64,000 bases of DNA from assembly GCF_015694345.1 (NCBI RefSeq), contig NZ_JADQDC010000006.1, positions 62,001-126,000 on the forward strand, written 5' to 3'. The stretch comes from Novosphingobium jiangmenense (GTDB taxonomy: Bacteria > Pseudomonadota > Alphaproteobacteria > Sphingomonadales > Sphingomonadaceae). A model generated the notes under the pieces. The model did no database searches. It was given only the letters and a program-made list of their open reading frames with translations, and was not told the DNA's origin. Shown one piece after another: positions 34,376 to 45,521 of this stretch (the first letter of the stretch is position 1; the number at the start of each line of letters is the position of its first letter). A program made the translations under genes and the position numbers.

Positions 34376-34882
34376 TCAGTTCGTCTCGACCTTGTCGGCC
34401 GGGATCACGGCCTCGGCCGACACCACCTTCTTGGCCGGACCGCGCGCAATGGCGGCGGAGAGTTCGGCGGTTTCGGCGCAGCCCTTGCCACACAGGCCCT
34501 CAAGCCGGGTCAGGTTGCGCTTGGCCTTCTCCAGCGCGCCTTTCTCGACCATCGCGCCGCCCTCACCGGAAATGGCGACGACGTTGTTCGGATCGCGTTC
34601 GAGCACCTGACGGTAATAGTGGATCGCCTTGCCCTGCAGTCCATCGCGGCGGGCGGCATCGGCCAGCGCCAGAAGCGTGGGATTGCTGGCGGGATCGATG
34701 GCGAGCGCTGCCTCGAAGCTGTCGGTCGCCGCCGCCACGTCACCCTTGGCCAGCGCGGTGCGACCGTCCTTGAGCAGAGCTTCAACGCGCGGATCAGCCG
34801 GAGCCGTGTTCCTTGCCACGCCCATGCTTCCCGTCACGCCGACGACCAGCGAAAGGGCAAGCGCAAAGGGGGCGTAACGCAT
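34376..34882 (-). CDS. exported TPR-repeat protein
   Basis: A 168-residue protein with a signal-like N terminus (MRYAPFALALSLVVGVTGS). Residues about 33-120 form two to three tetratricopeptide-like repeats (LLKDGRTALAKGDVAAATDS and the KAIHYYRQVLERDPNN unit). Two cysteines (LCGKGC) near residue 130 may form a disulfide in the periplasm. ATG 34882 has AAGGAG upstream; ATG 34942 is possible but would add residues before the signal. The partner is unknown. Confidence 0.82.
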   Translation of the reverse strand: MRYAPFALALSLVVGVTGSMGVARNTAPADPRVEALLKDGRTALAKGDVAAATDSFEAALAIDPASNPTLLALADAARRDGLQGKAIHYYRQVLERDPNNVVAISGEGGAMVEKGALEKAKRNLTRLEGLCGKGCAETAELSAAIARGPAKKVVSAEAVIPADKVETN

Positions 34883-34948
34883 CAGCAGCTCCTTGGTCCG
34901 GTTACCTTGGGTTGGACCAGCATTGAATGAACCCACGTCCATGACGCT

Positions 34949-36136
34949 TCAGTTAACACGGCGCACGAGCGTTGCGAAGAAAAACCCGTCGGTGCCATCC
35001 CCAAAGGGCGTAAGCCGCCAACCCTTGCCGCGGGGGCGACCCGCTGGGAGAGGCGGAAGCGCAACATCCCAACCCGGATTGGCCGACAGGAACGTCTCGA
35101 TACGATCCGCGCCCTCGGCATCGAGCAGCGAGCAGACCACATAGGTCAGTCGTCCGCCCGGCCGCACCAGCGCAGCGCCGATATCGAGCACATTGGCCTG
35201 CATCGCGCAGTAACGCTCGATCGCCTTGGCATCGAGCCGCCAGCGCGCCTCGGGATTTCGCCGCCAGGTGCCGGTGCCAGAGCATGGCGCATCGATCATC
35301 ACCGCATCGGCCTTGCCCTGCCAGTCGGCCAGCATCTCGGCCTCGCGCCTGGGATTGAGCAGCCTCGTCTCGACCAGCACGCCCGCCCGCACGGCGCGTT
35401 CGGGCAGGCGCGACAGGCGTGGCCGGTCAATGTCGCAGGCGAGCAGCTTGCCGCGATTTGCCATCGCTGCGCCCAGAGAGAGCGTCTTGCCCCCTGCCCC
35501 GGCGCAGAGATCGACCACCGCCTCGCCCGGCTGAACGCCCAGCGCCATGCAGGCGATCTGGCTGCCAGCGTCCTGTACCTCGAACAGCCCATCGGAAAAC
35601 TCGGGCCAGGATTCGACAGCCGTGCCCGAAGGCAAGCGCAGCCCCTCCGGCGCGACGGTGGGCTCGGCCTCTATCGGCAGACGGGCGCGCAAATCGTCGC
35701 GCGTGATCTTCAGCGCGTTGGCCCTGATATCCAGCGGCGCCCTGCCCAGCAGCGCCGCCTGCTCCCGATCATCAAGGCCAGAGGCGTTCAATCGCACGGT
35801 CAGCCACGCAGGTGCAACGCCGCCCGTAGCCACCGGTTCGCCTGCCTCGATCAGCGCAGGCCCATAGTTCGATCCATCGAACAGCGCCTTCAGCGCCGCG
35901 TCGTCCTGCGCCAGCCTCAAGACTGCCGCGCGCCCGGACACCGGCACTTCACCGCAGGCCCGGATCGCATTCCACACCAGTCCGCGAATGGCGCGACGGT
36001 CCTTCGAGCCGACATAGCGTCGCGCCCTGAACCAGTCCGCCGCGATACGGTCAGCCGAGGCACCCTGCCCGCGCGCCGCCGCGATCACCGCATCAAGCAG
36101 GTCGATCGCGGCCTGAACCCGCGCAGCCGGGGTCAT
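34949..36136 (-). CDS. rsmB: RsmB-family 16S rRNA m5C methyltransferase
   Basis: A 395-residue class I SAM-dependent RNA cytosine-C5 methyltransferase of the RsmB/NOP family. It has an N-terminal NusB-like helical part, the SAM loop VVDLCAGAGGKTLSLGA, and both catalytic cysteines in DAPCSGTGTWRRNPE and VVCSLLDAEG. The start ATG 36136 lies 10 bp after the guaB stop, so the genes are likely one transcript. Which rRNA base is modified cannot be proven here. Confidence 0.9.
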   Translation of the reverse strand: MTPAARVQAAIDLLDAVIAAARGQGASADRIAADWFRARRYVGSKDRRAIRGLVWNAIRACGEVPVSGRAAVLRLAQDDAALKALFDGSNYGPALIEAGEPVATGGVAPAWLTVRLNASGLDDREQAALLGRAPLDIRANALKITRDDLRARLPIEAEPTVAPEGLRLPSGTAVESWPEFSDGLFEVQDAGSQIACMALGVQPGEAVVDLCAGAGGKTLSLGAAMANRGKLLACDIDRPRLSRLPERAVRAGVLVETRLLNPRREAEMLADWQGKADAVMIDAPCSGTGTWRRNPEARWRLDAKAIERYCAMQANVLDIGAALVRPGGRLTYVVCSLLDAEGADRIETFLSANPGWDVALPPLPAGRPRGKGWRLTPFGDGTDGFFFATLVRRVN

Positions 36137-36146
36137 TCAGAGACCC

Positions 36147-37673
<1,527 letters not shown>

Positions 37674-37695
37674 CTAGGGGGTTTGGTTCCCGATT

Positions 37696-39228
37696 TCAGG
37701 GCCGCTTTGCAGATGCCGCCGGAGCACGCGCCGGGTAGCGTTTCGGATCGGCAAAGGCACGGACGAGTTCGACCTGCAGGTTCACGTCGTCGGCCATTCC
37801 GGCATAGTCGATCCACGGCCCCGGCTGATCGCTGGGACGGTGGTAGGTCTCTTCCATGAACCGCTCGGTCCGCTCCATGTCACCATAGGAATTGCTGACC
37901 ATCACGGCGGGCACGTCGTGCTGCATCAGGATGAAGCTGTCCTGGCGGCGGATGTAGGCGTTGGCCCCCTCGCCCGCCGCCAGCTTGCGCTTCATCCGCT
38001 TGACGACATCGCCGATCAGAGGATCGAGCGGGGTAAGCCCCTTCCCGACGATGCCGATCGGTCCGCCCGGAGGCACCAGCCCGGTGCTGTCGACGTTGAA
38101 GGCGGCAACGAACCGGTCGAGCGGAATCGGCGGGTTCTCGGCAAAGGCCATCGCGCCCAGCAGGCCCAGTTCCTCACCGGTGGTGGCGAGAAAATAAACG
38201 TCGCGCTCGAGCGGCTTCCCCCGCGAGAGGATGCGCGCAGTCTCCGTCAAAACGGCGAGACCCGAGGCATTGTCGATCGCGCCGTTGCAGATGATGTCAG
38301 CCGCCGGAGGAGCGCCGCATTCCCCGAAGTGATCCCAATGCGCCATCATCAGGACGGCTCCGGCAGAAGGATTGCGCCCCTCAAGCTTGCCGATCAGGTT
38401 GTGCGTCTTGATCCGCGTTTCGCGGCTTGTGGCCTCGAACGTGCCGGTGATCCCCAGCAGATAGGGCGCAAACCCCGGCGACAGCGCGTCGCTCTGAAGC
38501 TTGGCAGTCGTGGCATGAGCCGTGCCCGCCAGCAGGAGGTCGGCGGTGGCGGGGGATAGGAAGGCTTCGATCTCGTTGCCGATCCTTTCACCGGCAATGG
38601 CATAGCCCGCGCGGCGCCGACGGGCGATCACGTCTTCGAGGCTGCGATCGTCGTCGAGCACGGTAACTACTGCCAGGGCGCCTGCATCGAGCAGCCGTCC
38701 GGCGCGGTCCCCGGCCTGCTCGCGCGTCATGCCCTCTGGCAGGCTGTCAAGCATCACGGCAATGCGCCCGGCTAGTTCGGCGCGTGGAGGAGAGGCCATC
38801 GTCCCCTTGCCCACAAACACCAGCGGCGCGTCCTGAACCAGGCTGCGCAGGCCGGAGGTCACCACGAACACGCTGTCGGCTGGCAGGGTCACCCGCTTGC
38901 GCCCGCGCAGGAAGCTGGCGCGCGAGAGCATCGGCTCGCGCTCGACCAGTTCGACCGGGGCGAACCAGCCATCGGCTGGGCTGTTGGTCCCCGCTTCCAT
39001 GCCGATGTCGAACCACTGCCGCGCGAGATAGCGCAAGGTCTTGGTCTCGCCCTCGGTACCGGGTTCGCGGCCGTCGAAGTCATCGCTGGCAAGCGTCTCG
39101 ACATGGGCCTTGAGCGCCACTTCGACCGGCGTGGGCTTCCTTGGCACGGGGCGCGCGGCGACGAGCAGGAGGGCGCCGAGAGCCAAGGCCCCGGTCATCG
39201 CACTCCGCCAGCCCCCGTAACGCTTCAT
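37696..39228 (-). CDS. M28 family peptidase, exported
   Basis: A 510-residue zinc aminopeptidase of the M28 family, with a signal-like N terminus (TGALALGALLLVAARP) and a protease-associated insert between about 100 and 260. Metal ligands are visible: MAHWDHFG, CNGAIDNASGLAVL, and TTGEELGLLGA with the catalytic glutamate. It probably acts in the periplasm on peptides taken up as nutrients. ATG 39228 gives the best signal peptide. Confidence 0.9.
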   Translation of the reverse strand: MKRYGGWRSAMTGALALGALLLVAARPVPRKPTPVEVALKAHVETLASDDFDGREPGTEGETKTLRYLARQWFDIGMEAGTNSPADGWFAPVELVEREPMLSRASFLRGRKRVTLPADSVFVVTSGLRSLVQDAPLVFVGKGTMASPPRAELAGRIAVMLDSLPEGMTREQAGDRAGRLLDAGALAVVTVLDDDRSLEDVIARRRRAGYAIAGERIGNEIEAFLSPATADLLLAGTAHATTAKLQSDALSPGFAPYLLGITGTFEATSRETRIKTHNLIGKLEGRNPSAGAVLMMAHWDHFGECGAPPAADIICNGAIDNASGLAVLTETARILSRGKPLERDVYFLATTGEELGLLGAMAFAENPPIPLDRFVAAFNVDSTGLVPPGGPIGIVGKGLTPLDPLIGDVVKRMKRKLAAGEGANAYIRRQDSFILMQHDVPAVMVSNSYGDMERTERFMEETYHRPSDQPGPWIDYAGMADDVNLQVELVRAFADPKRYPARAPAASAKRP

Positions 39229-39346
39229 CGCCGACCCCAAACGCTTCGTCGCAACCCCTTGCTCTCAAAAGCAGGAGCGCGGCGCAAGTTCCCAATTGAA
39301 CCGCCGATGATGAACAGAACTTTACATTGAGCCGCAGGGCGAGCCG

Positions 39347-40132
39347 TTATTGCGCGACCCAGCCACCATCGACGTTGTAGTTCGCCCCGGTGATGTTGCG
39401 CGCCTCGTCGCGGCACAGGAACAGGGCGAGCGCTGCCAGCTCGTCAGGCTGGACGAACTGCTTGCTCGGCTGGCGCTCGAGCATCACGTCGTTGATGACC
39501 TGCTCGCGCGTCAGCCCACGGGCCTTCATCGTGTCCGGGATCTGGTTCTCGACCAGCGGGGTCCAGACATAGCCGGGGCTGATGCAATTGGCGGTTACAC
39601 CTTCGGTGGCGAGTTCCAGCGCCAGCGTCTTGGTCAGCCCGGCGATGCCATGCTTGGCCGCGACGTAGGCCGCCTTGTAGGGCGATGCCGTGAGCGAATG
39701 CGCCGACGCAGTGAACAGGATGCGGCCCCAGCCCTTGGCCTTCATGCCGGGAACGCACAGGCGGCAGGCGTCGAATGCGGAGGTGAGGTTGAGCGCGATG
39801 ATCGCGTCCCACTTCTCGACCGGGAAGTCCTCGACCGGCGCAACGTGTTGCATCCCGGCGTTGTTGATCAGGATGTCGACCGCGCCGAACTCGGCCAGCG
39901 CGGTTGCCACCATGGCCTCCGTGCCCTCGCGCTTGGTCAGGTCTCCGGCAGCGAAGATCGCGCGCCCTCCGCTGGTTGCGGCCAGTTCACCGCACAGCGC
40001 CTTGATCTGATCGGCATCGCCGAAACCGTTGAGAACGATGTTCGCGCCCTCCGCCGCCAGCGCCCGCGCATAGGCAAGGCCGATGCCAGAGGTGGAGCCG
40101 GTGATGAGCGCGCACTTGCCCTTCAGGAACAT
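39347..40132 (-). CDS. bdhA: 3-hydroxybutyrate dehydrogenase
   Basis: The 261-residue SDR oxidises 3-hydroxybutyrate to acetoacetate with NAD, the entry step in using stored polyhydroxybutyrate or ketone bodies. Marks are TGSTSGIGLAYARALAAEG, ILINNAGMQHVAPVEDFP, the YVAAKHG active site and the CISPGYVWTPLVENQIPD segment typical of this enzyme. No phb synthesis genes are nearby. It is a single gene, the protease upstream being divergent. Confidence 0.93.
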   Translation of the reverse strand: MFLKGKCALITGSTSGIGLAYARALAAEGANIVLNGFGDADQIKALCGELAATSGGRAIFAAGDLTKREGTEAMVATALAEFGAVDILINNAGMQHVAPVEDFPVEKWDAIIALNLTSAFDACRLCVPGMKAKGWGRILFTASAHSLTASPYKAAYVAAKHGIAGLTKTLALELATEGVTANCISPGYVWTPLVENQIPDTMKARGLTREQVINDVMLERQPSKQFVQPDELAALALFLCRDEARNITGANYNVDGGWVAQ

Positions 40133-40227
40133 TCGATTACTCCGGGGTTTCTGGATGGATTGATCGCGCTGGCATTGCGGGCGGCTCGCCGCTTGTCCAG
40201 TCGCAAACGCAAAAAAGGGGTTTGCCC

Positions 40228-41085
40228 ATGCGGCTCGACGATTTCGACAATTCCATCAATGTTCAGGACCAGCGCGGGGGCGGCGGCTTTCCCTTCGGTG
40301 GTGGCGGCAAGGTCGGCTGCGGTTCGATCGTCATCGCCTTGATCGCAGCGGTGGTGTTCGGCGTCGACCCGATGCAGATGCTGGGTTCGATGCAGCAGGG
40401 CCAGGTTTCGGCGCCGGTCGAACAGCAAGGCGGCACCTCCCTTGCCGAAAGCTGCACCGTCAACGAATTCAGCAAGGAAAGCTGCAACGCCCTGTCGTCG
40501 CTCAACAAGACCTGGGGGCCGCTGTTCAGGCAGGCCAACATTCCGTTCGAGGCCCCGACACTGGTGTTCTATTCGCAGAACGGCCGCTCCGGCTGCGGCG
40601 CTGCGCAGAGCGCGATGGGGCCGTTCTATTGCCCGACGGACAGCGGCATCTACATCGACACCGATTTCTACACGGAAATGGACCGACAGATGGGCGCTGG
40701 CGGCGATTTCGCGCGCGTCTATGTCATGGCGCACGAGTACGGGCACCATATCCAGAACCTGCTCGGCACGTCGACCAAGGTGCGCCAGTTGCAGGAGCAA
40801 AGCCCGAGCCAGGCCAACCGCTATTCCGTCGCGCTGGAACTTCAGGCGGACTGCTACGCCGGGGTCTGGGCGGGCCGCAATCGCGACCGGATCGAGGCGG
40901 GCGACATCGAGGAAGGGATGCGCGCGGCGCATCAGATTGGCGACGATACGCTGATGAAGGCTGCGGGTCGGCGTCCGGTGGAAGCCGCCTTCACACACGG
41001 CAGCGCGGCACAGCGCATGCAGTGGCTGCGCAAGGGTCTGGAAACGGCAGACGAAGACCAGTGCGATACTTTCGCGGCACTGTAA
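40228..41085 (+). CDS. neutral zinc metallopeptidase, YpfJ family
   Basis: A 285-residue membrane-anchored protein of the YpfJ/KPN_02809 family. A Gly-rich N-terminal tail is followed by one membrane segment (GSIVIALIAAVVFGVDP), and the zinc motif HEYGH lies in VMAHEYGHHIQNLLG with a glutamate ligand likely in ELQADCYAG. The C-terminal TFTHGSAAQRMQWLRKGL-like ending (here AFTHGSAAQRMQWLRKGL) is conserved. Substrates are unknown. The ATG 40228 is preceded by a GGGG. Confidence 0.93.
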   Translation: MRLDDFDNSINVQDQRGGGGFPFGGGGKVGCGSIVIALIAAVVFGVDPMQMLGSMQQGQVSAPVEQQGGTSLAESCTVNEFSKESCNALSSLNKTWGPLFRQANIPFEAPTLVFYSQNGRSGCGAAQSAMGPFYCPTDSGIYIDTDFYTEMDRQMGAGGDFARVYVMAHEYGHHIQNLLGTSTKVRQLQEQSPSQANRYSVALELQADCYAGVWAGRNRDRIEAGDIEEGMRAAHQIGDDTLMKAAGRRPVEAAFTHGSAAQRMQWLRKGLETADEDQCDTFAAL

Positions 41086-41160
41086 GCGCAGGCCGTTAAC
41101 ATTAATTCATGGAACGGAAAGCAAGGCCGTGGCTTCATGCTGCTAAACGGGGAGCAAGAC

Positions 41161-41823
41161 ATGAAGTTCACCAAGGCCCTTCGGTTCGCAACGATAATGC
41201 CTTGCACGCTCGCCGTCGCCTTTCCTCTTGCCGCTCAGACTGCGGTTTCGGAGGAAAAGGTGACGGCGGGTGATGTGGTTACAAAGCCTCTGTCGGATTT
41301 CAACATTAAGAAGGACGAAGTTCCCGACGTCCTCGTCGCCGCGCGGAACAAGCCCTACGACGTTACCGGCCTGAAAAAGTGTCCGGCCATCGCCGCCGAA
41401 GTCGCGAAACTCGACGCCGTGCTGGGCGATGACATCGACGTCGCGCGCGATGACGGCAATTCCACGATCAAGATGGGCAACATAGCCAAGTCGCTGGTTG
41501 GCTCGCTGATCCCGTTCGGTGGCGTGATCCGCGAGATCAGCGGTGCCAATGCCCAGCAGCGCAAGTGGAACGAGGCGATCTACGCAGGTTCCGTCCGCCG
41601 CGCCTATCTCAAAGGCGTGGGCGAACAGCGTGGATGCAAGTATCCCGCCCGCGCGGCCACGCCCAAGGATGTCGCCGCATTCTGGCTGGCGCGCGATGCC
41701 GCCGAAGCCAAGGCCAAGTCCGACAAGAAGGACGGAGACAACAAGAAGGACGAAAAGGACAAGGCCTCGAAGGCCGAACCGGCCCGCTTCGAAAGCAAGC
41801 CGGTCGTCCAGCGGGCCCAGTAA
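41161..41823 (+). CDS. exported protein of unknown function
   Basis: A 220-residue protein with a signal peptide (ALRFATIMPCTLAVAFPLAA, cleavage likely after AAQ). The middle has a glycine-rich, possibly membrane-inserting stretch (MGNIAKSLVGSLIPFGGVI) and a cysteine pair (Cys at LKKCP and RGCKYP). The C terminus is a low-complexity Lys/Asp region (DKKDGDNKKDEKDK). I do not recognise a family. A GGGAG lies before the ATG. The neighbours are convergent or separate, so context gives no hint. Confidence 0.7.
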   Translation: MKFTKALRFATIMPCTLAVAFPLAAQTAVSEEKVTAGDVVTKPLSDFNIKKDEVPDVLVAARNKPYDVTGLKKCPAIAAEVAKLDAVLGDDIDVARDDGNSTIKMGNIAKSLVGSLIPFGGVIREISGANAQQRKWNEAIYAGSVRRAYLKGVGEQRGCKYPARAATPKDVAAFWLARDAAEAKAKSDKKDGDNKKDEKDKASKAEPARFESKPVVQRAQ

Positions 41824-41832
41824 GCGGCGGCC

Positions 41833-42564
41833 TCAGCCTTTCGCCTTGAGCTTGGCCATCTCGGCATCAAGCTCGTCGAGCACCTGCTTGCGGATCTTGT
41901 CGGAGAGCGACTTGTCGCGGGCAATCTCTTCCCGCGCCTCGCGAATGCCCTTGAGCGCTTCGGCCATGGCGTGCCGCTCGATCTCCGCCTCGCTGCCGCA
42001 AGTGCGGATGCGCACGCGAGTGACCTTGCCGTCCTGCTCCTCGGTCGCATCGACATCGGCAAGATTGGCCTTGCCCTTGCAATGCTCTCCGGTTTCCGAA
42101 ACGATGTCGGTGACGCCATCGTTCTCGCCATCGACCACGATCACCCGCTGAGTCCGGCGCTCGCCCTTCCCGGCCATCGGCGGAACCGGCGGTACGGGCG
42201 GAATCCCGGCCTCGGCGCGGGCGATCTTCGCCGCGACGTCGGCATCCGACATCGGCTTGTCGCTCTTGAAAACGAAAGTCTTGCCATCGCGGGTGACGGT
42301 GCGGACGTATTCCTGACCATCCTCGCCGCCATGTCGTTCGACGATGACGATCTGCTGGCCCATAGCGGGCGCAGGCGGAGCTGGCGGAGCTGGCGGAGCT
42401 GGCGGTGCGGGGGGTGACGGTGGAGCCGGAGGTGCGGGCGGCGCTGGCGGAGCAGGTGGCGGCGGCATGTCCGTCATGCCTTGCGCCATCGCGCCCGCTG
42501 CACTCACGATCAGCGCGGCCCCTACGATGAGCGTCAACTTCGAATGCTTCCAACCGCTCTTCAT
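41833..42564 (-). CDS. exported protein with APP repeat region, function unknown
   Basis: A 243-residue protein with a signal peptide (LTLIVGAALIVSAAGAMA) followed by a proline-rich run of about 11 PPAPPAP units (residues 34-66). The DNA here is a near-perfect tandem of 9 bp units at 42369-42470, prone to slippage. The rest is a soluble domain with IVIVERHGG, VTRDGKTFVFKSDKPMSD and a charged helical C terminus. The domain resembles exported proteins seen beside sigma-E/RseA-type systems in sphingomonads, but none is seen here. Confidence 0.72.
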   Translation of the reverse strand: MKSGWKHSKLTLIVGAALIVSAAGAMAQGMTDMPPPPAPPAPPAPPAPPSPPAPPAPPAPPAPPAPAMGQQIVIVERHGGEDGQEYVRTVTRDGKTFVFKSDKPMSDADVAAKIARAEAGIPPVPPVPPMAGKGERRTQRVIVVDGENDGVTDIVSETGEHCKGKANLADVDATEEQDGKVTRVRIRTCGSEAEIERHAMAEALKGIREAREEIARDKSLSDKIRKQVLDELDAEMAKLKAKG

Positions 42565-42622
42565 CGATCTGCCTCCCCAGGCGGCCCATATCGCCTCGTC
42601 CAGTGCGCGGGCCAGAAATGAC

Positions 42623-42652
42623 TGATGCCGGAGTATTCCTACCCCGGCATCA
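42623..42652 (-). terminator. hairpin downstream of sdhA
   Basis: TGATGCCGG and CCGGCATCA form a perfect 9 bp stem with a 12-base loop, 50 bp after the sdhA stop. There is no strong T-run, so it may be an RNA-stability hairpin or attenuator for the following gene rather than a full terminator. Confidence 0.5.
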
Positions 42653-42701
42653 TATCATTCAGTGATCGACAAACGGCCGGTCCTGCTGGACCAGCGTCGG
42701 A

Positions 42702-44513
42702 TCAGTACACGCGCTTCTTCGGCTTGATGTACTCGACGTCGTCGGTCAGCGTGTATTCGTGGACCGGACGGTAGTCGAGGCGAACCTCGCCACCCTTGCC
42801 GCCCCAGCCGTTGAACCAGGCTGCGGTGTGCTTCATCCACTCGGCATCGTTGCGATCGGGGAAGTCCTCGTGCGCGTGGGCGCCGCGGCTTTCCTTGCGG
42901 TTGTGGGCCGAATGCATGGTGACGGAGGCCTGGCTGATCAGGTTGTCCAGTTCGAGCGTCTCGACCAGGTCCGAGTTCCAGATCAGCGAACGGTCGGACA
43001 CGTGGATGTCCTCCATGCGCTTGTAGGTGTTGGCAAGCTTGACCTTGCCTTCGGCCATCAGCTCGTCGGTGCGGAACACGGCAGCGTGGGCCGACATCGT
43101 GCGCTGCATCTCGATGCGCACTTCCGCCGTAGGCGAGCCGCCCTTGGCATGGCGGAAGTGATCGAGGCGGGTCAGCGCGAGGTCGGCGCTGTCCTTGGGC
43201 AGCGAGTTGTGCGACGTACCCGGCTTGATCAGTTCCTTGAGGCGCAGGCCGGTGGCGCGGCCGAACACGACAAGGTCGATCAGCGAGTTCGAGCCGAGGC
43301 GGTTGGCGCCGTGGACCGAGACGCAGGCAGCCTCGCCCACCGCAAACAGGCCGGGGACGACCGTTTCGGGGTTGCCGTCGGCACCGATGGTGACGACTTC
43401 GCCGTGGTAGTTACAGGGGATGCCGCCCATGTTGTAGTGGACGGTCGGAACCACCGGCAGCGGCTGGCGGGTCAGGTCGACGCCGGCAAAGATCTTGCCG
43501 CTTTCGGTGATGCCCGGCAGACGCTCGGCCAGCACGCCTGCATCGATGTGATCGAGGTGCAGGTAGATGTGGTCCTTGTGCGGACCGACGCCGCGTCCTT
43601 CGCGGATTTCCATGGCCATCGAACGCGAGACGACGTCACGCGAGGCGAGATCCTTCGCAGAAGGCGCATAACGCTCCATGAAGCGCTCGCCCTCGGAGTT
43701 GGTGAGGTAACCACCCTCGCCGCGTGCGCCTTCGGTGATCAGCACGCCCGCGCCGTAGATGCCGGTCGGGTGGAACTGGACGAACTCCATGTCCTGCAGC
43801 GGGAGGCCTGCGCGCAGGACCATGCCGCCGCCGTCACCGGTGCAGGTGTGGGCCGAAGTGGCGGTGAAGTACGAACGGCCATAGCCGCCGGTTGCCAGCA
43901 CGACCGCGTGGCTGCGGAAGCGGTGGATCGAGCCATCGTCCATGCACAGCGCGATCACGCCACGGCATTCACCGTTCTCCATGATCAGGTCGATCGCGAA
44001 GTATTCGATGAAGAAGTCCGCGTCGTACTTCAGCGACTGCTGGTACAGCGCATGAAGCATCGCGTGACCGGTACGGTCAGCCGCGGCGCAGGTGCGCTGC
44101 ACCGGCGGGCCCTCGCCCATGTTCTGCATGTGGCCGCCGAACGGACGCTGGTAGATCGTGCCTTCGGGGTTGCGGCTGAACGGCACGCCGGCGTGTTCCA
44201 GTTCGTAGACCGCAGCCGGGGCTTCGCGCACCATGTATTCGATCGCATCCTGGTCACCCAGCCAGTCCGACCCCTTGACGGTGTCGTACATGTGCCAGGT
44301 CCAGTGGTCGGGCGAGTTGTTGCCGAGCGAGGCGGCGATGCCGCCCTGCGCCGCCACGGTGTGCGAGCGCGTCGGGAAGACCTTGGTGATGCAGGCGGTG
44401 CGCAGGCCGGCCTGGGCCGAACCCATGGTGGCGCGCAGGCCCGAACCGCCGGCACCGACGACGACAGTGTCGTAGGTGTGGTCGATGATCTTGTAGGCAG
44501 GCTGAGTCGTCAT
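42702..44513 (-). CDS. sdhA: succinate dehydrogenase flavoprotein subunit
   Basis: SdhA oxidises succinate to fumarate with covalent FAD, in complex II at the inner membrane. The 603-residue protein has [20 protein letters not shown] at the N terminus, the FAD-linking histidine in [17 protein letters not shown], and the catalytic regions [12 protein letters not shown] and [12 protein letters not shown]. It follows sdhD by 3 bp. No sdhB follows it, unlike the usual sdhCDAB order. Confidence 0.97.
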   Translation of the reverse strand: MTTQPAYKIIDHTYDTVVVGAGGSGLRATMGSAQAGLRTACITKVFPTRSHTVAAQGGIAASLGNNSPDHWTWHMYDTVKGSDWLGDQDAIEYMVREAPAAVYELEHAGVPFSRNPEGTIYQRPFGGHMQNMGEGPPVQRTCAAADRTGHAMLHALYQQSLKYDADFFIEYFAIDLIMENGECRGVIALCMDDGSIHRFRSHAVVLATGGYGRSYFTATSAHTCTGDGGGMVLRAGLPLQDMEFVQFHPTGIYGAGVLITEGARGEGGYLTNSEGERFMERYAPSAKDLASRDVVSRSMAMEIREGRGVGPHKDHIYLHLDHIDAGVLAERLPGITESGKIFAGVDLTRQPLPVVPTVHYNMGGIPCNYHGEVVTIGADGNPETVVPGLFAVGEAACVSVHGANRLGSNSLIDLVVFGRATGLRLKELIKPGTSHNSLPKDSADLALTRLDHFRHAKGGSPTAEVRIEMQRTMSAHAAVFRTDELMAEGKVKLANTYKRMEDIHVSDRSLIWNSDLVETLELDNLISQASVTMHSAHNRKESRGAHAHEDFPDRNDAEWMKHTAAWFNGWGGKGGEVRLDYRPVHEYTLTDDVEYIKPKKRVY

Positions 44514-44516
44514 GTC

Positions 44517-44900
44517 TTATGCGCCCCCGAGCGCAATGCGCAGAACCGAAAGGATGCCGAAGGCAGCAGCCGCGAAGGGCACTGCATTGACCAGAAGCCA
44601 GGCGACGACCTTGCCGCCCTCTTCATGGACATAGTCTTCGAGCATGACCTGCACGCCCATACGGGCATGGGTGAAGGTGTTGATCATGATCAGGATCAGC
44701 GCGATCGACGGCAGCGGGCGCGCAACCCAGCCGCGCACCGTGGCGTAGCTGTAGTCCGGCAGCAGCGCGAGGCTGACGATCAGGAACGTGATCAGGACGA
44801 GATTGCCCACGGCCGTCAGGCGCTGCGTGAGCCAGTGATGGGTGCCTTCGTGGCTGGAGCCCAGCCCGCGAACGCGACCGATGGAGGTGCCGTTACCCAT
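44517..44900 (-). CDS. sdhD: succinate dehydrogenase membrane anchor subunit
   Basis: A 127-residue membrane protein with three hydrophobic segments, including the opening GSSHEGTHHWLTQRLTAVGN (heme and quinone side) and the MINTFTHARMGVQVMLEDYV segment with the heme-ligand histidine. It sits between sdhC and sdhA in the same operon. Together with SdhC it anchors complex II and binds ubiquinone. Confidence 0.92.
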   Translation of the reverse strand: MGNGTSIGRVRGLGSSHEGTHHWLTQRLTAVGNLVLITFLIVSLALLPDYSYATVRGWVARPLPSIALILIMINTFTHARMGVQVMLEDYVHEEGGKVVAWLLVNAVPFAAAAFGILSVLRIALGGA

Positions 44901-44934
44901 GAGATGCCTCTCTAGCTAAGGTTCGTGCCGGCGC

Positions 44935-45360
44935 TCAGCGCAGCAGCACGAAGGCCCAGAATGCGACGGTCAGAAGGACCGAAATGACGATCGTCAGGCT
45001 CGACCAGCGGGCGTTGGTCTCCAGCTCGTAGCCGGCGCCGATATCGAGAATCAGGTGGCGGATGCCCGATGCCGCGTGCTGGAAGAAGGCCCAGGTCAGG
45101 CCGACAAGCACGACCTTGCCGAGAATCGCCGTGACCGTCTGCAGGCCGCCGCCGGTGCCGAGCCACACGTAATCGAGGAAGGTCTGGTAGGCCGAAGCCC
45201 CGCTCGCCAGCGCACCGATCCACCACAGCAGGAGACCAAGGCCCGCAAACGCAAGGCCGTTGCCGGTGATGCGGTGCAGGATCGAAACCAGCATGGCCGG
45301 GCCCCAGCGCCAGATCTGGAGATGCGGAGAAATCGGCCGTGCCTTGCGCGCCTGCGCCAT
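44935..45360 (-). CDS. sdhC: succinate dehydrogenase cytochrome b556 subunit
   Basis: A 141-residue membrane anchor with SPHLQIWRWGPAMLVSILHR and TGNGLAFAG at the N terminus (the HRxTG signature) and the heme-ligand histidine in HAASGIRHLILDIG. Of two near starts I chose ATG 45360, since the GAGGGGG is too close to ATG 45366. It leads sdhC-sdhD-sdhA; the divergent metallo-beta-lactamase gene starts 160 bp upstream. Confidence 0.94.
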   Translation of the reverse strand: MAQARKARPISPHLQIWRWGPAMLVSILHRITGNGLAFAGLGLLLWWIGALASGASAYQTFLDYVWLGTGGGLQTVTAILGKVVLVGLTWAFFQHAASGIRHLILDIGAGYELETNARWSSLTIVISVLLTVAFWAFVLLR

Positions 45361-45521
45361 GAACATACCCCCTCGACTAGGTACAAGGATCGCGGAAAGG
45401 ACAGCCCCCCGCGACGGATTGCGAGTCCTATTAGTCGAAAAGACCGCCTGCGCAAGCGTATGCGGGATGTAAAAAAGGACAGCCGGTTGCGCTGTCGCAG
45501 GACGGTGCCTAGACGCACCTC

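Noticed and set aside
42369..42470. Microsatellite unrelated to coding
   Set aside because: The repeat is in frame with an exported protein and encodes APP units, so it is part of a gene.
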